This document shows, in pieces, positions 47,329-60,756 of a DNA stretch of 64,000 bases. The first letter of the stretch is position 1. The number at the start of each line of letters is the position of its first letter. The stretch comes from Pseudochelatococcus sp047501465. Lineage in GTDB: Bacteria > Pseudomonadota > Alphaproteobacteria > Rhizobiales > Beijerinckiaceae. The DNA lies in NCBI RefSeq assembly GCF_047501465.1, contig NZ_JAZDRL010000001.1, positions 1,364,001-1,428,000 of the forward strand, given 5' to 3'. A model generated the notes under the pieces. The model was not told the origin of the DNA. It made no database searches and saw nothing but the letters and a program-made list of their open reading frames with translations. Position numbers and translations under genes: made by a program.

Positions 47329-48191
47329 TCATGTGATTTCAGGCGCAGAGGATCTGCCGCCTCCAACATCTCCTGACATACGCTTGTTGCGGGCACGCCA
47401 GAACAGGAATGCACCACCCAACGCAGCCAGAACCAGCACGACAATGATGCCGATCAACATATAGAAAATTTCCCAGAAACCTTCCCGTGTCGCTCTCGCG
47501 TACTTCCAGCCCCGGAAAGAGCTCAACCGTAGTGTTCAACCGTGCGGAAATTTCAGATTTCATCGGTACCGTTTCCGAAAGGATAACGGTGACACTGGCA
47601 TAATCCAGCCCTTCAATCGCACTGCTCACCAAACGGCGAATCTGTGGTACGAAAAAGTCGAGATCAACACCAGCTTGATGTTTTATGAACACTGCCGCGG
47701 AAGCGGGTGGCGCTGTCTTGCCCATTTGTGGAGGGTCCGGCTGCACGATTATGCACGCGCGCGGCTACCACGCCATCGATAAAACTCAACGTGCGGGCAA
47801 CTTCATCGCCCAAAGCGCTAATGTAGCGTACCTTTTCCTCAAATGGTGAGGACATGATACCGGATTTCTGAAAGACCTCATTGATCGATGCATGGGTGAC
47901 TGTTGGCAAGCCCTTGCTCTCAAGCAATGCGAGGGACTTGAGAACATCCCGGTCATTGACGCGGATTGCGAAGCCATCCTTACCTGAGACAACTTTTTCC
48001 GCAGGAATGCCGCTTGTAAGCAGTGCAGCAAGCATCTGATTGGCCTGCGATTCCGCAAGGCCGGTGTAAAGCTCACTCTTGCAGCCAGCAAGAAGCAGTC
48101 CCAAACCAATAACTAACCATACCGCAAACTGACGCCACCCACGCGGACGATAATCAATTCGCATAGCCCCAAACGGCTGCACTCGGTTCAC
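47329..48191 (-). pseudogene. sctJ: type III secretion inner-ring lipoprotein SctJ, broken by two frameshifts
   Basis: YscJ/MxiJ/FliF-family lipoprotein, recognisable in three frames. Part 1 (48191 to about 47750): signal and lipobox (LAGC, residues 34-37), then the ring domain with PTVTHASINEVFQKSGIM and DGVVAARVH. Part 2 (about 47745-47511): QPDPPQMGKTAPPASAAVFI, DFFVPQIRRLVSSAIEGLDY, VTVILSETVPMKSEISARLN, VELFPG. Part 3 (about 47510-47329): WKYARATREGFWEIF and a transmembrane segment. Dropping one base near 47750 and one G of a GGGG run at 47510-47513 restores a continuous protein. Both are +1 changes. Starts with GTG directly after the sctI stop. Confidence 0.82.
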
Positions 48192-48683
48192 TTACTGACC
48201 CTTCATCAACTGATCAACAACTTGAGCCGCCTTACCCGTCAGCTTCGATGTGATGTCTAATAGCATAGTGTATTGCACCATTTCCCTCTGCATGTTCAGC
48301 ATTGTTTGCTGATCCACAAGATTGGAGTGCACTACATCACTGATGTTATGCTCACGAACGTCGAAAAAGCCGCGTATTTTCTGCATGCCACCTAGAATGG
48401 TATCGCCGGAGCTGGGCGCCTGTGTCGCATTTGCACCATCTAGTGCCAACGCCCGGCGTGCGCGGGTCTGGTCATCTGCAGAGGCTGTCGCGCCCGTGTT
48501 ATTAACCGCCGGCGTTGCATTGGAAGCTGCAACTTTTTCGATGCCCTGGTTCTGGTGCTTAAGGGCTTGCGCAAACGCATCCGCGCGCGCGCCAATCTCC
48601 TGTACACTACCTACAGCTTTCTTGACCGGAGCAGCAGCATTCGCAGGATCGATGTCAAGGAGAGGTAAGGTCGTTGCAACCAT
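48192..48683 (-). CDS. sctI: type III secretion inner rod protein SctI
   Basis: Inner rod (basal needle adaptor) of 163 residues, the first gene of the long sct operon. The C-terminal amphipathic helix (NLVDQQTMLNMQREMVQYTM, then LLDITSKLTGKAAQVVDQLM) is the recognisable rod signature; the N-terminal half is Ala/Thr-rich. The frame continues upstream, but GGAGG seven bases before the ATG at 48683 fixes the start. Its stop codon touches the sctJ start. Confidence 0.84.
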   Translation of the reverse strand: MVATTLPLLDIDPANAAAPVKKAVGSVQEIGARADAFAQALKHQNQGIEKVAASNATPAVNNTGATASADDQTRARRALALDGANATQAPSSGDTILGGMQKIRGFFDVREHNISDVVHSNLVDQQTMLNMQREMVQYTMLLDITSKLTGKAAQVVDQLMKGQ

Positions 48684-49085
48684 AATATAGCCTCCATTTC
48701 CCCCAAACAATACCTCAATAAGCCTTGTTATGCAACGCCGCTTTTCTGAATTTATGAGCGGGACTACTTTTGGCGGGGGCTGTATTATTTTACAGATTAG
48801 ATCGATTTGTAGATTTAATCATATTAAATAGTTTATTTTGTATGAAAAAATAGTATATTTTACGTGTGCTTGTGTTTGGTGTGACAAATACAAATATGAT
48901 GATGTTGTTTCCAACGTCTTGGCGACTTCTAGGCGCATTATTTACTTTATTAAGAACATATGACGTACTTCAAACCAAAAGTGGTAACATTGTGCCATTA
49001 TATGTTTTTTAAGCAAAAGCAGCGCTCACGTTTGGAATATAGCGTCAAGCGCAATGATTTCTCTCCAGGTGTATCAAGAATCAAA
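48684..49085. promoter_or_regulatory. AT-rich promoter region of the sct operon
   Basis: About 400 bases between the sctI start and the gltD terminator, noticeably AT-rich. It must hold the main promoter of the leftward twelve-gene operon. No tts box, recombination site or copy of the tRNA-Ala end is recognisable, and no gene is seen. Confidence 0.45.
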
Positions 49086-49110
49086 GAGGCGCCATTTGCA
49101 GGCGCCCCTC
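49086..49110 (-). terminator. terminator of gltD
   Basis: GAGGCGCC/GGCGCCCCTC imperfect hairpin about 20 bases after the gltD stop, followed on the minus strand by TTTGATTCTT. It separates glutamate synthase from the sct operon. Confidence 0.65.
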
Positions 49111-49128
49111 TATGAGAGTGTCATATAT

Positions 49129-50556
49129 CTAGCGCGGAAGTAGGCTTTCACCCATGAGATAAGTGTCGATGGCGTGTGCGGCTTGTCTGCCTTCGCGGAT
49201 GGCCCAGACCACTAATGACTGGCCACGGCGCATGTCTCCGGCTGCGAAAACCTTATCGCGTGAGGTGCGATAGGCCTGCGTGTCGGCGGCGACATTGCCG
49301 CGTCTATCAAGCGCGACAGCTGCCTGCTCCAACATGCCTTCATGCAATGGGCTGGCAAAGCCGATGGCAATGAACACGAGATCAGCACGACGAATGAACT
49401 CGCTACCAGCAATTGGCTTGCGTCGCTCATCCACACGGGCGCAGCGCACGCCTGTCACGATGCCATTCTTACCTTCCAACCCCAGCGTAGCAGCCTGAAA
49501 TTCGCGTTCTGCCCCTTCTGCCTGGCTGGAGGAGGTGCGGAATTTCGTAGGCCAGTAAGGCCATACCGTCAGCTTATCCTCCTGAAGAGGAGGCAGGGGA
49601 CGGATATCGAGCTGCGTTACCGACAGCGCACCCTGCCGGAAGGCCGTGCCGACACAGTCAGATGCCGTATCGCCACCACCAACCACCACAACGTGCTTGC
49701 CAGTCGCAAGAATAGCCTCTTCATGTGCAGACAATGTCTCGCCGCCGTTGCGACGGTTCTGTTGGATCAGATAGGGCATCGCGTAGTAAACGCCCTTCAG
49801 GTTTGTGCCTGGCAGCTCAGGATCGCGTGGCTTTTCGGAGCCGCCCGTCAAGAGCACAGCATCAAAGCCTGATGAAAGCTCGTCGAACGATTGTGTGACG
49901 CCGACATTTACCCCGTAATGGAAGCGCACGCCTTCGGCTTCCATCTGCACTACGCGTCGGTCGATGTGGTGTTTTTCCATTTTAAAGTCTGGAATGCCAT
50001 AACGCAGCAAGCCGCCTGCCTTTGGTTCACGCTCAAACACGTGCACCTCATGGCCTGCCCGTGCCAGCTGTTGCGCTGCTGCAAGACCTGCCGGGCCAGA
50101 GCCGATGATTGCTACGCGCTTGCCTGTCTGCTGGGTAGCGATTTCGGGAACGATCCAGCCTTCCTGCCAAGCCTTGTCAGCGATGGTCTGCTCGATGGTT
50201 TTGATCGTCACCGGCATGTTTTCGAGGTTCAGCGTGCAGGCTTCCTCGCATGGGGCAGGGCAGATGCGGCCAGTGAACTCGGGGAAGTTATTCGTGGAAT
50301 GAAGGTTGAGAGAGGCCTCCTTCCAGTCCTGATGATAGACGAGATCATTCCAGTCCGGGATCTGGTTATTGACCGGGCAGCCCGTGTCACCGTGGCAGAA
50401 GGGAATGCCGCAATCCATGCATCGAGAGGCTTGCCGCTCAACGTCTTTATCGTCAAGTGGTAGTGTAAACTCGCGATAATGGCGCACACGGTCGCCGGCT
50501 GGCTGATACTTGCCTTCCTGGCGATCGTATTCGAGAAATCCTGTAACCTTGCCCAT
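49129..50556 (-). CDS. gltD: glutamate synthase (NADPH) small subunit
   Basis: Beta subunit feeding electrons from NADPH through FAD and iron-sulfur centres to GltB. The 475-residue protein has the cysteine-rich N-terminal motif CMDCGIPFCHGDTGCPVNN and ICPAPCEEACTLN, the FAD fingerprint VAIIGSGPAGLAAAQQLARAG and the NADPH fingerprint VVVVGGGDTASDCVGTAFRQG. It lies 11 bases after gltB in the same direction. Normal length. Confidence 0.97.
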   Translation of the reverse strand: MGKVTGFLEYDRQEGKYQPAGDRVRHYREFTLPLDDKDVERQASRCMDCGIPFCHGDTGCPVNNQIPDWNDLVYHQDWKEASLNLHSTNNFPEFTGRICPAPCEEACTLNLENMPVTIKTIEQTIADKAWQEGWIVPEIATQQTGKRVAIIGSGPAGLAAAQQLARAGHEVHVFEREPKAGGLLRYGIPDFKMEKHHIDRRVVQMEAEGVRFHYGVNVGVTQSFDELSSGFDAVLLTGGSEKPRDPELPGTNLKGVYYAMPYLIQQNRRNGGETLSAHEEAILATGKHVVVVGGGDTASDCVGTAFRQGALSVTQLDIRPLPPLQEDKLTVWPYWPTKFRTSSSQAEGAEREFQAATLGLEGKNGIVTGVRCARVDERRKPIAGSEFIRRADLVFIAIGFASPLHEGMLEQAAVALDRRGNVAADTQAYRTSRDKVFAAGDMRRGQSLVVWAIREGRQAAHAIDTYLMGESLLPR

Positions 50557-50567
50557 TGTCGCCTTCC

Positions 50568-55316
<4,749 letters not shown>

Positions 55317-55927
55317 TTTCTTCTTCCTGTACGCGGCCGTGAAGGCCTTCTTGGCAAGAGCGTCGGCGAAGCAGGCGGCGGGCTGATGGTGCCCGCAGCG
55401 GGGTCGATTGTAACGGCGTCGAGTCGTTCGGCACCGTTATTGGTGAGCTGGCAGGTATTATGCGGGTTCTAATCGTTCAGGGAGTGGTGCACCTGCATGA
55501 CCGCCCCAGAGGCTATCTTGCGCGGCGGCTGGGGAGCGCAATTATCTATGCGTTGAACCGCCCGCTCTTGTATCCGGTTTTCGGAAGGCGGGTTCAGTAT
55601 CCAAAGGAGCTACAGCGAACGGAACTGCAGTTAAGCGCATCATGATAGCTAACGCACCTCAAGGCGCACGGCAATCACCCCGATTGCTGCGCTACCCATA
55701 TGTTGCAAGAACCTGCCGTATTCGGCAAGGGGGCAAATGGGACAGATTAACTGTCCTAATCTCTGCCGGACAATGGCAGATTTTTTGAACCGTTACAAGC
55801 GAGCATCAATGCAAATTTTGCATGAAAGTGCTCACAAATAGTCAAGCATTGAAATTATAATTCAATATTTGACTATTAATCAAAATTAAATTTCGTTTTT
55901 TGCTCAAGATGCAGGCACCTATCCGCA
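55317..55927. other. region upstream of gltB, no supported gene
   Basis: About 610 bases of noncoding DNA between gltB and the hsp20 terminator, holding the gltB promoter and leader. A plus-strand frame at 55460-55645 has no ribosome site and no recognisable product. AT-rich toward 55850. Confidence 0.4.
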
Positions 55928-55952
55928 TAAAAAAGGGCACCAGATGGCGCCC
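55928..55952 (-). terminator. terminator of the Hsp20 gene
   Basis: Seven-base stem (55935-55941 and 55946-55952, one G-U on the minus-strand RNA) followed on that strand by TTTTTTATGC, starting about 25 bases after the stop. Confidence 0.85.
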
Positions 55953-55975
55953 TTTCGTTGAAGTGATACAGCAGA

Positions 55976-56488
55976 TTAGGCTGCATGACGTGATGGGTCT
56001 TTATCGCCAGCATCGACTTTTTCAGTAGCACTCTCAATCGTGGCGGCCTGCACGGGGGTGTTTTTGCCAATGGGAATATTCCGGGGCTTTTTTACTTCCG
56101 GGATCTCACGGACAAGATCGATGTGCAGCAAACCATTCTCCAGCGCCGCGCCCACGACCTGAACATGATCAGCTAGCTGGAAGCGGCGTTCGAAGGCGCG
56201 TGATGCGATGCCTTGATAAAGCACGTCTGCAACTTTATCAGTGCTTGTCTGGGTCTGTTTGTCGCCACGCACGGTTAGTGCATTGTCTTTGGCTTCGATG
56301 CTCAGACCGTCTTCGGTAAAGCCTGCAACCGCAATTGATATGCGATAGCTGGTTTCGCCTGTGCGTTCAATGTTATAAGGGGGGTAACTTGGTGCCGCTT
56401 CTATATTGGTTGCTTGATCCAGCAATGAAAAAAGCCGGTCGAAACCAACCGTTGAGCGATAAAGCGGAGCAAGATCGAAATGACGCAT
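55976..56488 (-). CDS. small heat-shock protein, Hsp20/IbpA family
   Basis: Alpha-crystallin-type holdase of 170 residues. The N terminus MRHFDLAPLYRSTVGFDRLFSL is that of rhizobial class A sHsps; the alpha-crystallin domain runs from YNIERTGETSYRISIAVAGF to ENGLLHIDLVREIP, and the C-terminal RNIPIGKN carries the IxI-type anchor. The frame is open to 56542, but AGGAGG eight bases before the ATG at 56488 fixes the start. The leader has ROSE-like structure. Terminator behind. Confidence 0.93.
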   Translation of the reverse strand: MRHFDLAPLYRSTVGFDRLFSLLDQATNIEAAPSYPPYNIERTGETSYRISIAVAGFTEDGLSIEAKDNALTVRGDKQTQTSTDKVADVLYQGIASRAFERRFQLADHVQVVGAALENGLLHIDLVREIPEVKKPRNIPIGKNTPVQAATIESATEKVDAGDKDPSRHAA

Positions 56489-56562
56489 AACACATCCTCC
56501 TGTTGAGCGATATGATAAAGCCCTCAACATCAAACCCGCCAAATGGCCGGGTATTTAATGTC
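56489..56562 (-). promoter_or_regulatory. ROSE-like RNA thermometer in the hsp20 leader
   Basis: The leader of the Hsp20 gene on the minus strand contains UCGCU, four bases (CAAC) and then AGGAGGAU. UCGCU can pair with AGGA of the Shine-Dalgarno site leaving a G unpaired, which is the UYGCU core of ROSE elements known upstream of rhizobial small heat-shock genes. Farther up is a second hairpin (arms ACCCGGCC/GGCGGGU near 56546-56562) like the upstream stem of ROSE. Heat would melt the core and free translation. Fold and temperature response are inferred. Confidence 0.55.
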
Positions 56563-56671
56563 GCCAAGCTCTTTGTGCAGCCGTATTGGCCTGCACAACC
56601 AAGAGGTAGGCGGGCAAAATTGGTTTTCAAGAGGGCCGAGAAGTCCAATAAGAGCTTTAGTGGGTGAATTG

Positions 56672-57709
56672 ATGAACAGCGCAGTGCTCGAACTTGTGGC
56701 GATACCTGATAATCCGATTCCGCCATCTGCCACAGTGCATGACGTGGTGACGCGCGATGGCCGCCACCTGCGTGCAGCCCACTGGCCTCCTGAGGGTGAT
56801 GGAGCACGCGGCATCGTCTGCCTGCTGCAGGGGCGGGGCGAGTTCATTGAGAAATATTTTGAAACCATAGTCGAGTTACGCCAGCGCGGTTTCTATGTAG
56901 TGGCGTTTGATTGGCGCGGGCAGGGCGGCTCGCAACGCGTGTTACGTCAGCGCAGTAAAAACCCTATTCATAAAGGTCATATCCGGGATTTTTCGCACTA
57001 TCAGCGTGATCTTGATGCTGTACTTACGCAAGTGGTTGAAAAGCTGCCCGCATTGCCGCTTTTTGCCCTTGGTCACTCAATGGGGGGCGCTATTGCTTTG
57101 GTTCGTGCTGCCGGACGTAACTATGCGAAGGATTTTGCGCGTATCGTCGCTGTATCACCGATGATTGCGCTTGCGCCCTCTCTTGCGCCCTCGTTCATTT
57201 CATCGATTGTGCGTTGTTGTGCGAATATTGGCTTGGCGCGGCTTTTCATTCCGGGCGGAAAACGCGCAGTTACAGCGATGCGCCCCTTTGAAGGCAACCG
57301 ACTGACAAGCGATCAGACACGATTTCAGCGCATCCGTGCGATTGTCGAACACGCGCCCAGGCTTGCTGTGGGTGATCCAACTGTCGGGTGGTTGGCGGCA
57401 GCTTTCCGGCTGATGGCGAAGTTCACCAAACCGCGTTTCGCGCTGCATGTTGCAACGCCCGCGCTCGTGATTGCGGCAGGCAATGACCGCATCGTCTCAA
57501 CAGTTGCAACAGAACGGTTTTGTGCACGGCTAAAAGCTGGCAATGCGATTGTGTTGCCTTATGCGAAGCATGAGATTCTGGTTGAAAATGATGATATTCG
57601 CGCCGTTTTCTGGGCGGCGTTTGATGCCTTCATTCCAGGCAGGGGCTTGCTGGAGGATGATGCGCCAGCGTCTGCTCAGGCGTTAAGTAAAGCTAGCGCT
57701 GCCTCATGA
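56672..57709 (+). CDS. alpha/beta hydrolase, monoacylglycerol lipase/lysophospholipase-like
   Basis: A 345-residue serine hydrolase (Hydrolase_4 family). The oxyanion/nucleophile motifs are LLQGRGEFIEKY, FDWRGQGGSQR and the elbow LGHSMGGA; the acid is in AAGNDRIV and the histidine in AKHEIL. Similar proteins are annotated as lysophospholipase L2. The frame is open from 56543 and the ATG at 56672 is preferred, because the first 43 residues have no family character and overlap the hsp20 leader. Overlaps hisN convergently by 34 bases. Confidence 0.85.
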   Translation: MNSAVLELVAIPDNPIPPSATVHDVVTRDGRHLRAAHWPPEGDGARGIVCLLQGRGEFIEKYFETIVELRQRGFYVVAFDWRGQGGSQRVLRQRSKNPIHKGHIRDFSHYQRDLDAVLTQVVEKLPALPLFALGHSMGGAIALVRAAGRNYAKDFARIVAVSPMIALAPSLAPSFISSIVRCCANIGLARLFIPGGKRAVTAMRPFEGNRLTSDQTRFQRIRAIVEHAPRLAVGDPTVGWLAAAFRLMAKFTKPRFALHVATPALVIAAGNDRIVSTVATERFCARLKAGNAIVLPYAKHEILVENDDIRAVFWAAFDAFIPGRGLLEDDAPASAQALSKASAAS

Positions 57710-58485
57710 AGCTGCGGGTTCGCTGCAGCCAGAGCGGTTCCGCCATCTGTGACGGGGCCGCCAGTCCAGCTGGTTACAACGCCGCCTGCTGCTTTAATGA
57801 TTGGCACGAGCGCTACAATATCACACGGCTTGAGCCCCGCTTCAACGACCAGGTCAATATGCCCCGCTGCTACCATGGCATAGGCGTAGCAATCATATCC
57901 ATAGCGGGCGAGACGGCAGGCGCGCTCTACCCTGTCGTAGGCGGTGCGTTCCATATCGGTGAAAATGCGTGGTGAGGTGGTTGATATGGTGGCTTCTGTA
58001 AGTAGCGTGCGGGTGCTGGTGCGCAGCCGCGTTCGTGCATCTGCCCGATAAAATTGTGCATCAGCCTTTTCACCAGCGAAGGTGGATCCGCAAAATGTTT
58101 CTCCCGTAAATGGCTGATGCATAAGGCCAAAAATCGGCTCACCCTTATACTTCAGACCGATTAAGGTGCCCCATAGCGGTAGTCCGGATATGAAAGCCCG
58201 CGTGCCATCAATCGGATCGAGCACCCAAACATATTCCGCATCACTGTCTTCGTTGCCATGCTCTTCGCCTTCTATGCCATGATCGGGATAGGCGGTGCGG
58301 ATCAGTTGACGCATCGCTTCTTCTGCATCGCGATCTGCGATTGTGACTGGATCGAACTCACCTTCACCGGCCTTGTTATCCGCCGATAAGGGGGTGCGGA
58401 ATAGCGGAAGCGTCACTTGTGCTGAGGCAGCGGCAAGCTTGTGAGCAAAAGCTGTGATCTCGGAAGAAAATTTACAGACTGTCAC
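57676..58485 (-). CDS. hisN: histidinol-phosphate phosphatase, inositol monophosphatase family
   Basis: A 269-residue metal-dependent phosphatase. Metal-ligand motifs are GIEGEEHGNE, WVLDPIDGTRAFISGLPLWGTLIGL and the C-terminal CDIVALVPIIKAAGG. The DPIDGTRAF with SGLP is the form of HisN-type enzymes rather than plain inositol monophosphatase, so histidine synthesis (histidinol-phosphate to histidinol) is the likely role. Starts with GTG. Its 3' end overlaps the convergent hydrolase gene by 34 bases; upstream and divergent is the small RNA at 58.7 kb. Confidence 0.85.
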   Translation of the reverse strand: MTVCKFSSEITAFAHKLAAASAQVTLPLFRTPLSADNKAGEGEFDPVTIADRDAEEAMRQLIRTAYPDHGIEGEEHGNEDSDAEYVWVLDPIDGTRAFISGLPLWGTLIGLKYKGEPIFGLMHQPFTGETFCGSTFAGEKADAQFYRADARTRLRTSTRTLLTEATISTTSPRIFTDMERTAYDRVERACRLARYGYDCYAYAMVAAGHIDLVVEAGLKPCDIVALVPIIKAAGGVVTSWTGGPVTDGGTALAAANPQLHEAALALLNA

Positions 58486-58654
58486 AAAACTTTCCCTGCC
58501 AGTGCGTCAAAACGATGATGCCTATGAAGGTGACGATCAGATAATCACGTTATTTATGAAGGTGTTAAATAATGAACACCGATCCGGAATCTCATGTGCG
58601 AAAGTGCACTTCATTTTACTTGCTTTTTGTGCAACGCAATGGCATATTGTTGCA

Positions 58655-58750
58655 GTGCGATACAGCGATCATGTCGCTCTATCGCTTGCCCTTCTTGGGC
58701 GTTTCCTCCCTAGACTTGGACCGTACATGCAAATGTGCGGTCTTTTTTTA
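58655..58750 (+). ncRNA. suhB/mmgR-like small RNA, copy 1
   Basis: Noncoding transcript candidate in the hisN-pntB gap. The core TTGGGCGTTTCCTCCCTAGA (58695-58714), then CTTGGACCG, matches what I recall of the alphaproteobacterial suhB/mmgR small RNA, with pyrimidine-rich CCUCCCU able to pair with Shine-Dalgarno sites. A perfect intrinsic terminator closes it. A possible promoter (CTTGCT ... CATATT) lies near 58619-58648, so the 5' end at about 58655 is estimated. A diverged second copy is at 62769-62870. Confidence 0.75.
58719..58749 (+). terminator. terminator of small RNA copy 1
   Basis: Ten-base-pair stem (58719-58728 and 58733-58742, one G-U, loop GCAA) followed by seven U on the plus strand. 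Confidence 0.92.
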
Positions 58751-58764
58751 TGCTGAAATCATAG

Positions 58765-58798
58765 CCACCTGTCATTGCGATAACGCAACAACAGGTGG
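58765..58798 (-). terminator. stem-loop behind pntB
   Basis: Long hairpin 13 bases past the pntB stop: outer arms CCACCTGT/ACAGGTGG (58765-58772 and 58791-58798) and inner TTGCG/CGCAA. No U run follows on the minus strand, so it may protect or only weakly terminate the pnt message. Confidence 0.5.
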
Positions 58799-58810
58799 GG
58801 CACTGTTCTT

Positions 58811-60217
58811 TTAATCCAGAGCCTTCAGGATGCTTTCGACCATCTTCTTGGCATCGCCGAAGAGCATCATCGTGTTATCACGGAAAAACAGCTCGTTTTC
58901 TACGCCAGCATAGCCTGAGCCCATACCGCGCTTACAGAAGAGAACGGTTTTGGCTTTTTCCACGTCCAGAATAGGCATGCCGAAGATGGGCGATGCAGGA
59001 TCGGTTTTTGCTGCAGGGTTGGTTACGTCATTCGCGCCGATAACGAAGGCCACATCAGCCTGTGCGAACTCGGAGTTAATATCCTCAAGTTCGAACACTT
59101 CATCATAGGGCACGCTTGCCTCAGCCAGCAACACGTTCATGTGGCCTGGCATACGGCCAGCTACGGGATGAATAGCGTATTTTACGTCAACACCCTCATG
59201 CTTAAGCTTGTCAGCCATTTCACGTAAAGCATGCTGAGCCTGCGCAACCGCCATGCCATAACCCGGTACAATGATAACCTTGCCGGCGTTCTTCATCAGG
59301 AAGGCTGCATCTTCCGCAGAGCCCTGCTTGACAGGACGGCTTTCAACCGTACCGCCAGCAGCGCCGGCGGCTGCATCATCACCACCAAAGCCGCCAAGAA
59401 TGACCGAAATGAACGAGCGGTTCATCCCCTTGCACATGATGTAGGACAGGATCGCACCCGACGAACCCACCAGCGCACCTGTGATGATCAGGGCGAGGTT
59501 ACCAAGCGTAAAGCCGATACCAGCAGCAGCCCAGCCGGAGTACGAGTTAAGCATCGACACCACAACTGGCATATCCGCGCCGCCAATAGGTACGATCAGC
59601 AGGAAGCCCAGTGCGAAACTTACCAGTGCAATCATCCAGAAAACCATATGGCTTTCCGTCATCACGAACACGATGAACAGCACCAGCAACAGCGCTGCAA
59701 GCGCTAGGTTGATAACATGACGCTGGGGCAACAGGATTGGTTTGCCCGACATGCGCCCATCAAGCTTCAGGAACGCAATGATCGAGCCGGAAAATGTAAC
59801 CGCGCCGATGGCAAGGCCCAATCCCATCTCAACCAGGCTTCCACCATGGATCTGGCCTGCATTGCCGATGCCGAATGCCCGTGGTGCATAAAGCGCACCC
59901 GCTGCAACCAAAACGGCTGCAAGACCAACCAGCGAGTGGAATGCAGCAACGAGTTGCGGCATAGCTGTCATTGGTACGCGTTTAGCAATCAACGCCCCCG
60001 CCCCACCGCCAATGCCGATGCCCAAGATAATCAAAAGCCAGGCAAATACATCAGATGGCGGATGTCCGACAAGGGTCGTGACAATCGCAAGGCCCATACC
60101 GATCATGCCGTAGAGGTTGCCTTGGCGAGATGTCGCTGGTGATGAAAGCCCGCGCAGCGCCAGAATAAACAGGACGCCAGAGACGAGATAAAGCAGGGCA
60201 GAGATATTTTCGGACAT
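58811..60217 (-). CDS. pntB: NAD(P) transhydrogenase subunit beta
   Basis: Inner-membrane proton-translocating transhydrogenase subunit with the NADP-binding domain III. The 468-residue protein has about nine membrane helices and the C-terminal domain with VIIVPGYGMAVAQAQHAL, HPVAGRMPGHMNVLLAEA and the GANDVTNPAA motif. It is the last of pntAA-pntAB-pntB, four bases after pntAB. Confidence 0.96.
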   Translation of the reverse strand: MSENISALLYLVSGVLFILALRGLSSPATSRQGNLYGMIGMGLAIVTTLVGHPPSDVFAWLLIILGIGIGGGAGALIAKRVPMTAMPQLVAAFHSLVGLAAVLVAAGALYAPRAFGIGNAGQIHGGSLVEMGLGLAIGAVTFSGSIIAFLKLDGRMSGKPILLPQRHVINLALAALLLVLFIVFVMTESHMVFWMIALVSFALGFLLIVPIGGADMPVVVSMLNSYSGWAAAGIGFTLGNLALIITGALVGSSGAILSYIMCKGMNRSFISVILGGFGGDDAAAGAAGGTVESRPVKQGSAEDAAFLMKNAGKVIIVPGYGMAVAQAQHALREMADKLKHEGVDVKYAIHPVAGRMPGHMNVLLAEASVPYDEVFELEDINSEFAQADVAFVIGANDVTNPAAKTDPASPIFGMPILDVEKAKTVLFCKRGMGSGYAGVENELFFRDNTMMLFGDAKKMVESILKALD

Positions 60218-60221
60218 AGTC

Positions 60222-60716
60222 TCAGCCCTTCTTCTTATACATGGCTAGCATGCGCTGGGTCACCAGGAAGCCGCCGAAAATGTTAACAGAAGCCAGGATT
60301 AACGCGATAAACCCGAATAGTCGCGCCCAACCAGAACCTCCCTCAAACGCAGGCACCGCCTCAACGCCTACGGCGAGCAAGGCGCCGACAACGATGACTG
60401 ACGAAATCGCATTTGTTACCGACATGAGTGGTGTATGCAGTGCCGGTGTTACCGACCACACAACGTAGTAGCCAACAAAAACTGCAAGTACGAAGATCGC
60501 TAAACGAAATACCGTCGGATCAACCCCGCCACCGGTGAGTGCGTGGGCTGCGGCGCCGAGCGCATCGGCTGCCTGATCGGCATAAACCTGCGCTGCATCA
60601 GCAGCTGCGCGCGCAGCCTCTGCCGCTGAACGCGCATGCTGCAGTGCTTGATCCGGCGTTTGTGTCGCCATGTCGGTTGTGAGATTTATAGCAAGATTGG
60701 TTGTGGGATCCGCCAT
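60222..60716 (-). CDS. pntAB: NAD(P) transhydrogenase subunit alpha, part 2 (membrane part)
   Basis: The membrane domain II part of the alpha subunit, encoded separately as is usual in alphaproteobacteria. 164 residues with an Ala-rich helical N-terminal extension (about 1-62) and then helices with YYVVWSVTPALHTPLMSVTNAISS and FGGFLVTQRMLAMYKKK. Lies between pntAA and pntB in one operon. Confidence 0.93.
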   Translation of the reverse strand: MADPTTNLAINLTTDMATQTPDQALQHARSAAEAARAAADAAQVYADQAADALGAAAHALTGGGVDPTVFRLAIFVLAVFVGYYVVWSVTPALHTPLMSVTNAISSVIVVGALLAVGVEAVPAFEGGSGWARLFGFIALILASVNIFGGFLVTQRMLAMYKKKG

Positions 60717-60756
60717 AATGCGCTTCCTCTCAAATCAATGAATCTGGCCTTGGGAG

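Noticed and set aside
47664..48191. The first frame of sctJ as a complete 175-residue lipoprotein
   Set aside because: It stops in the middle of the ring domain, and the rest of SctJ continues in the next frame, so it is a truncated fragment.
48684..49085. Possible attachment-site repeat of the tRNA-Ala 3' end at the right border of the secretion locus
   Set aside because: Looked for the TTCGATTCCGCC-like end on both strands and saw no match.
55460..55645. 61-residue plus-strand frame upstream of gltB
   Set aside because: No ribosome site and no homology recognised; probably the gltB leader region.
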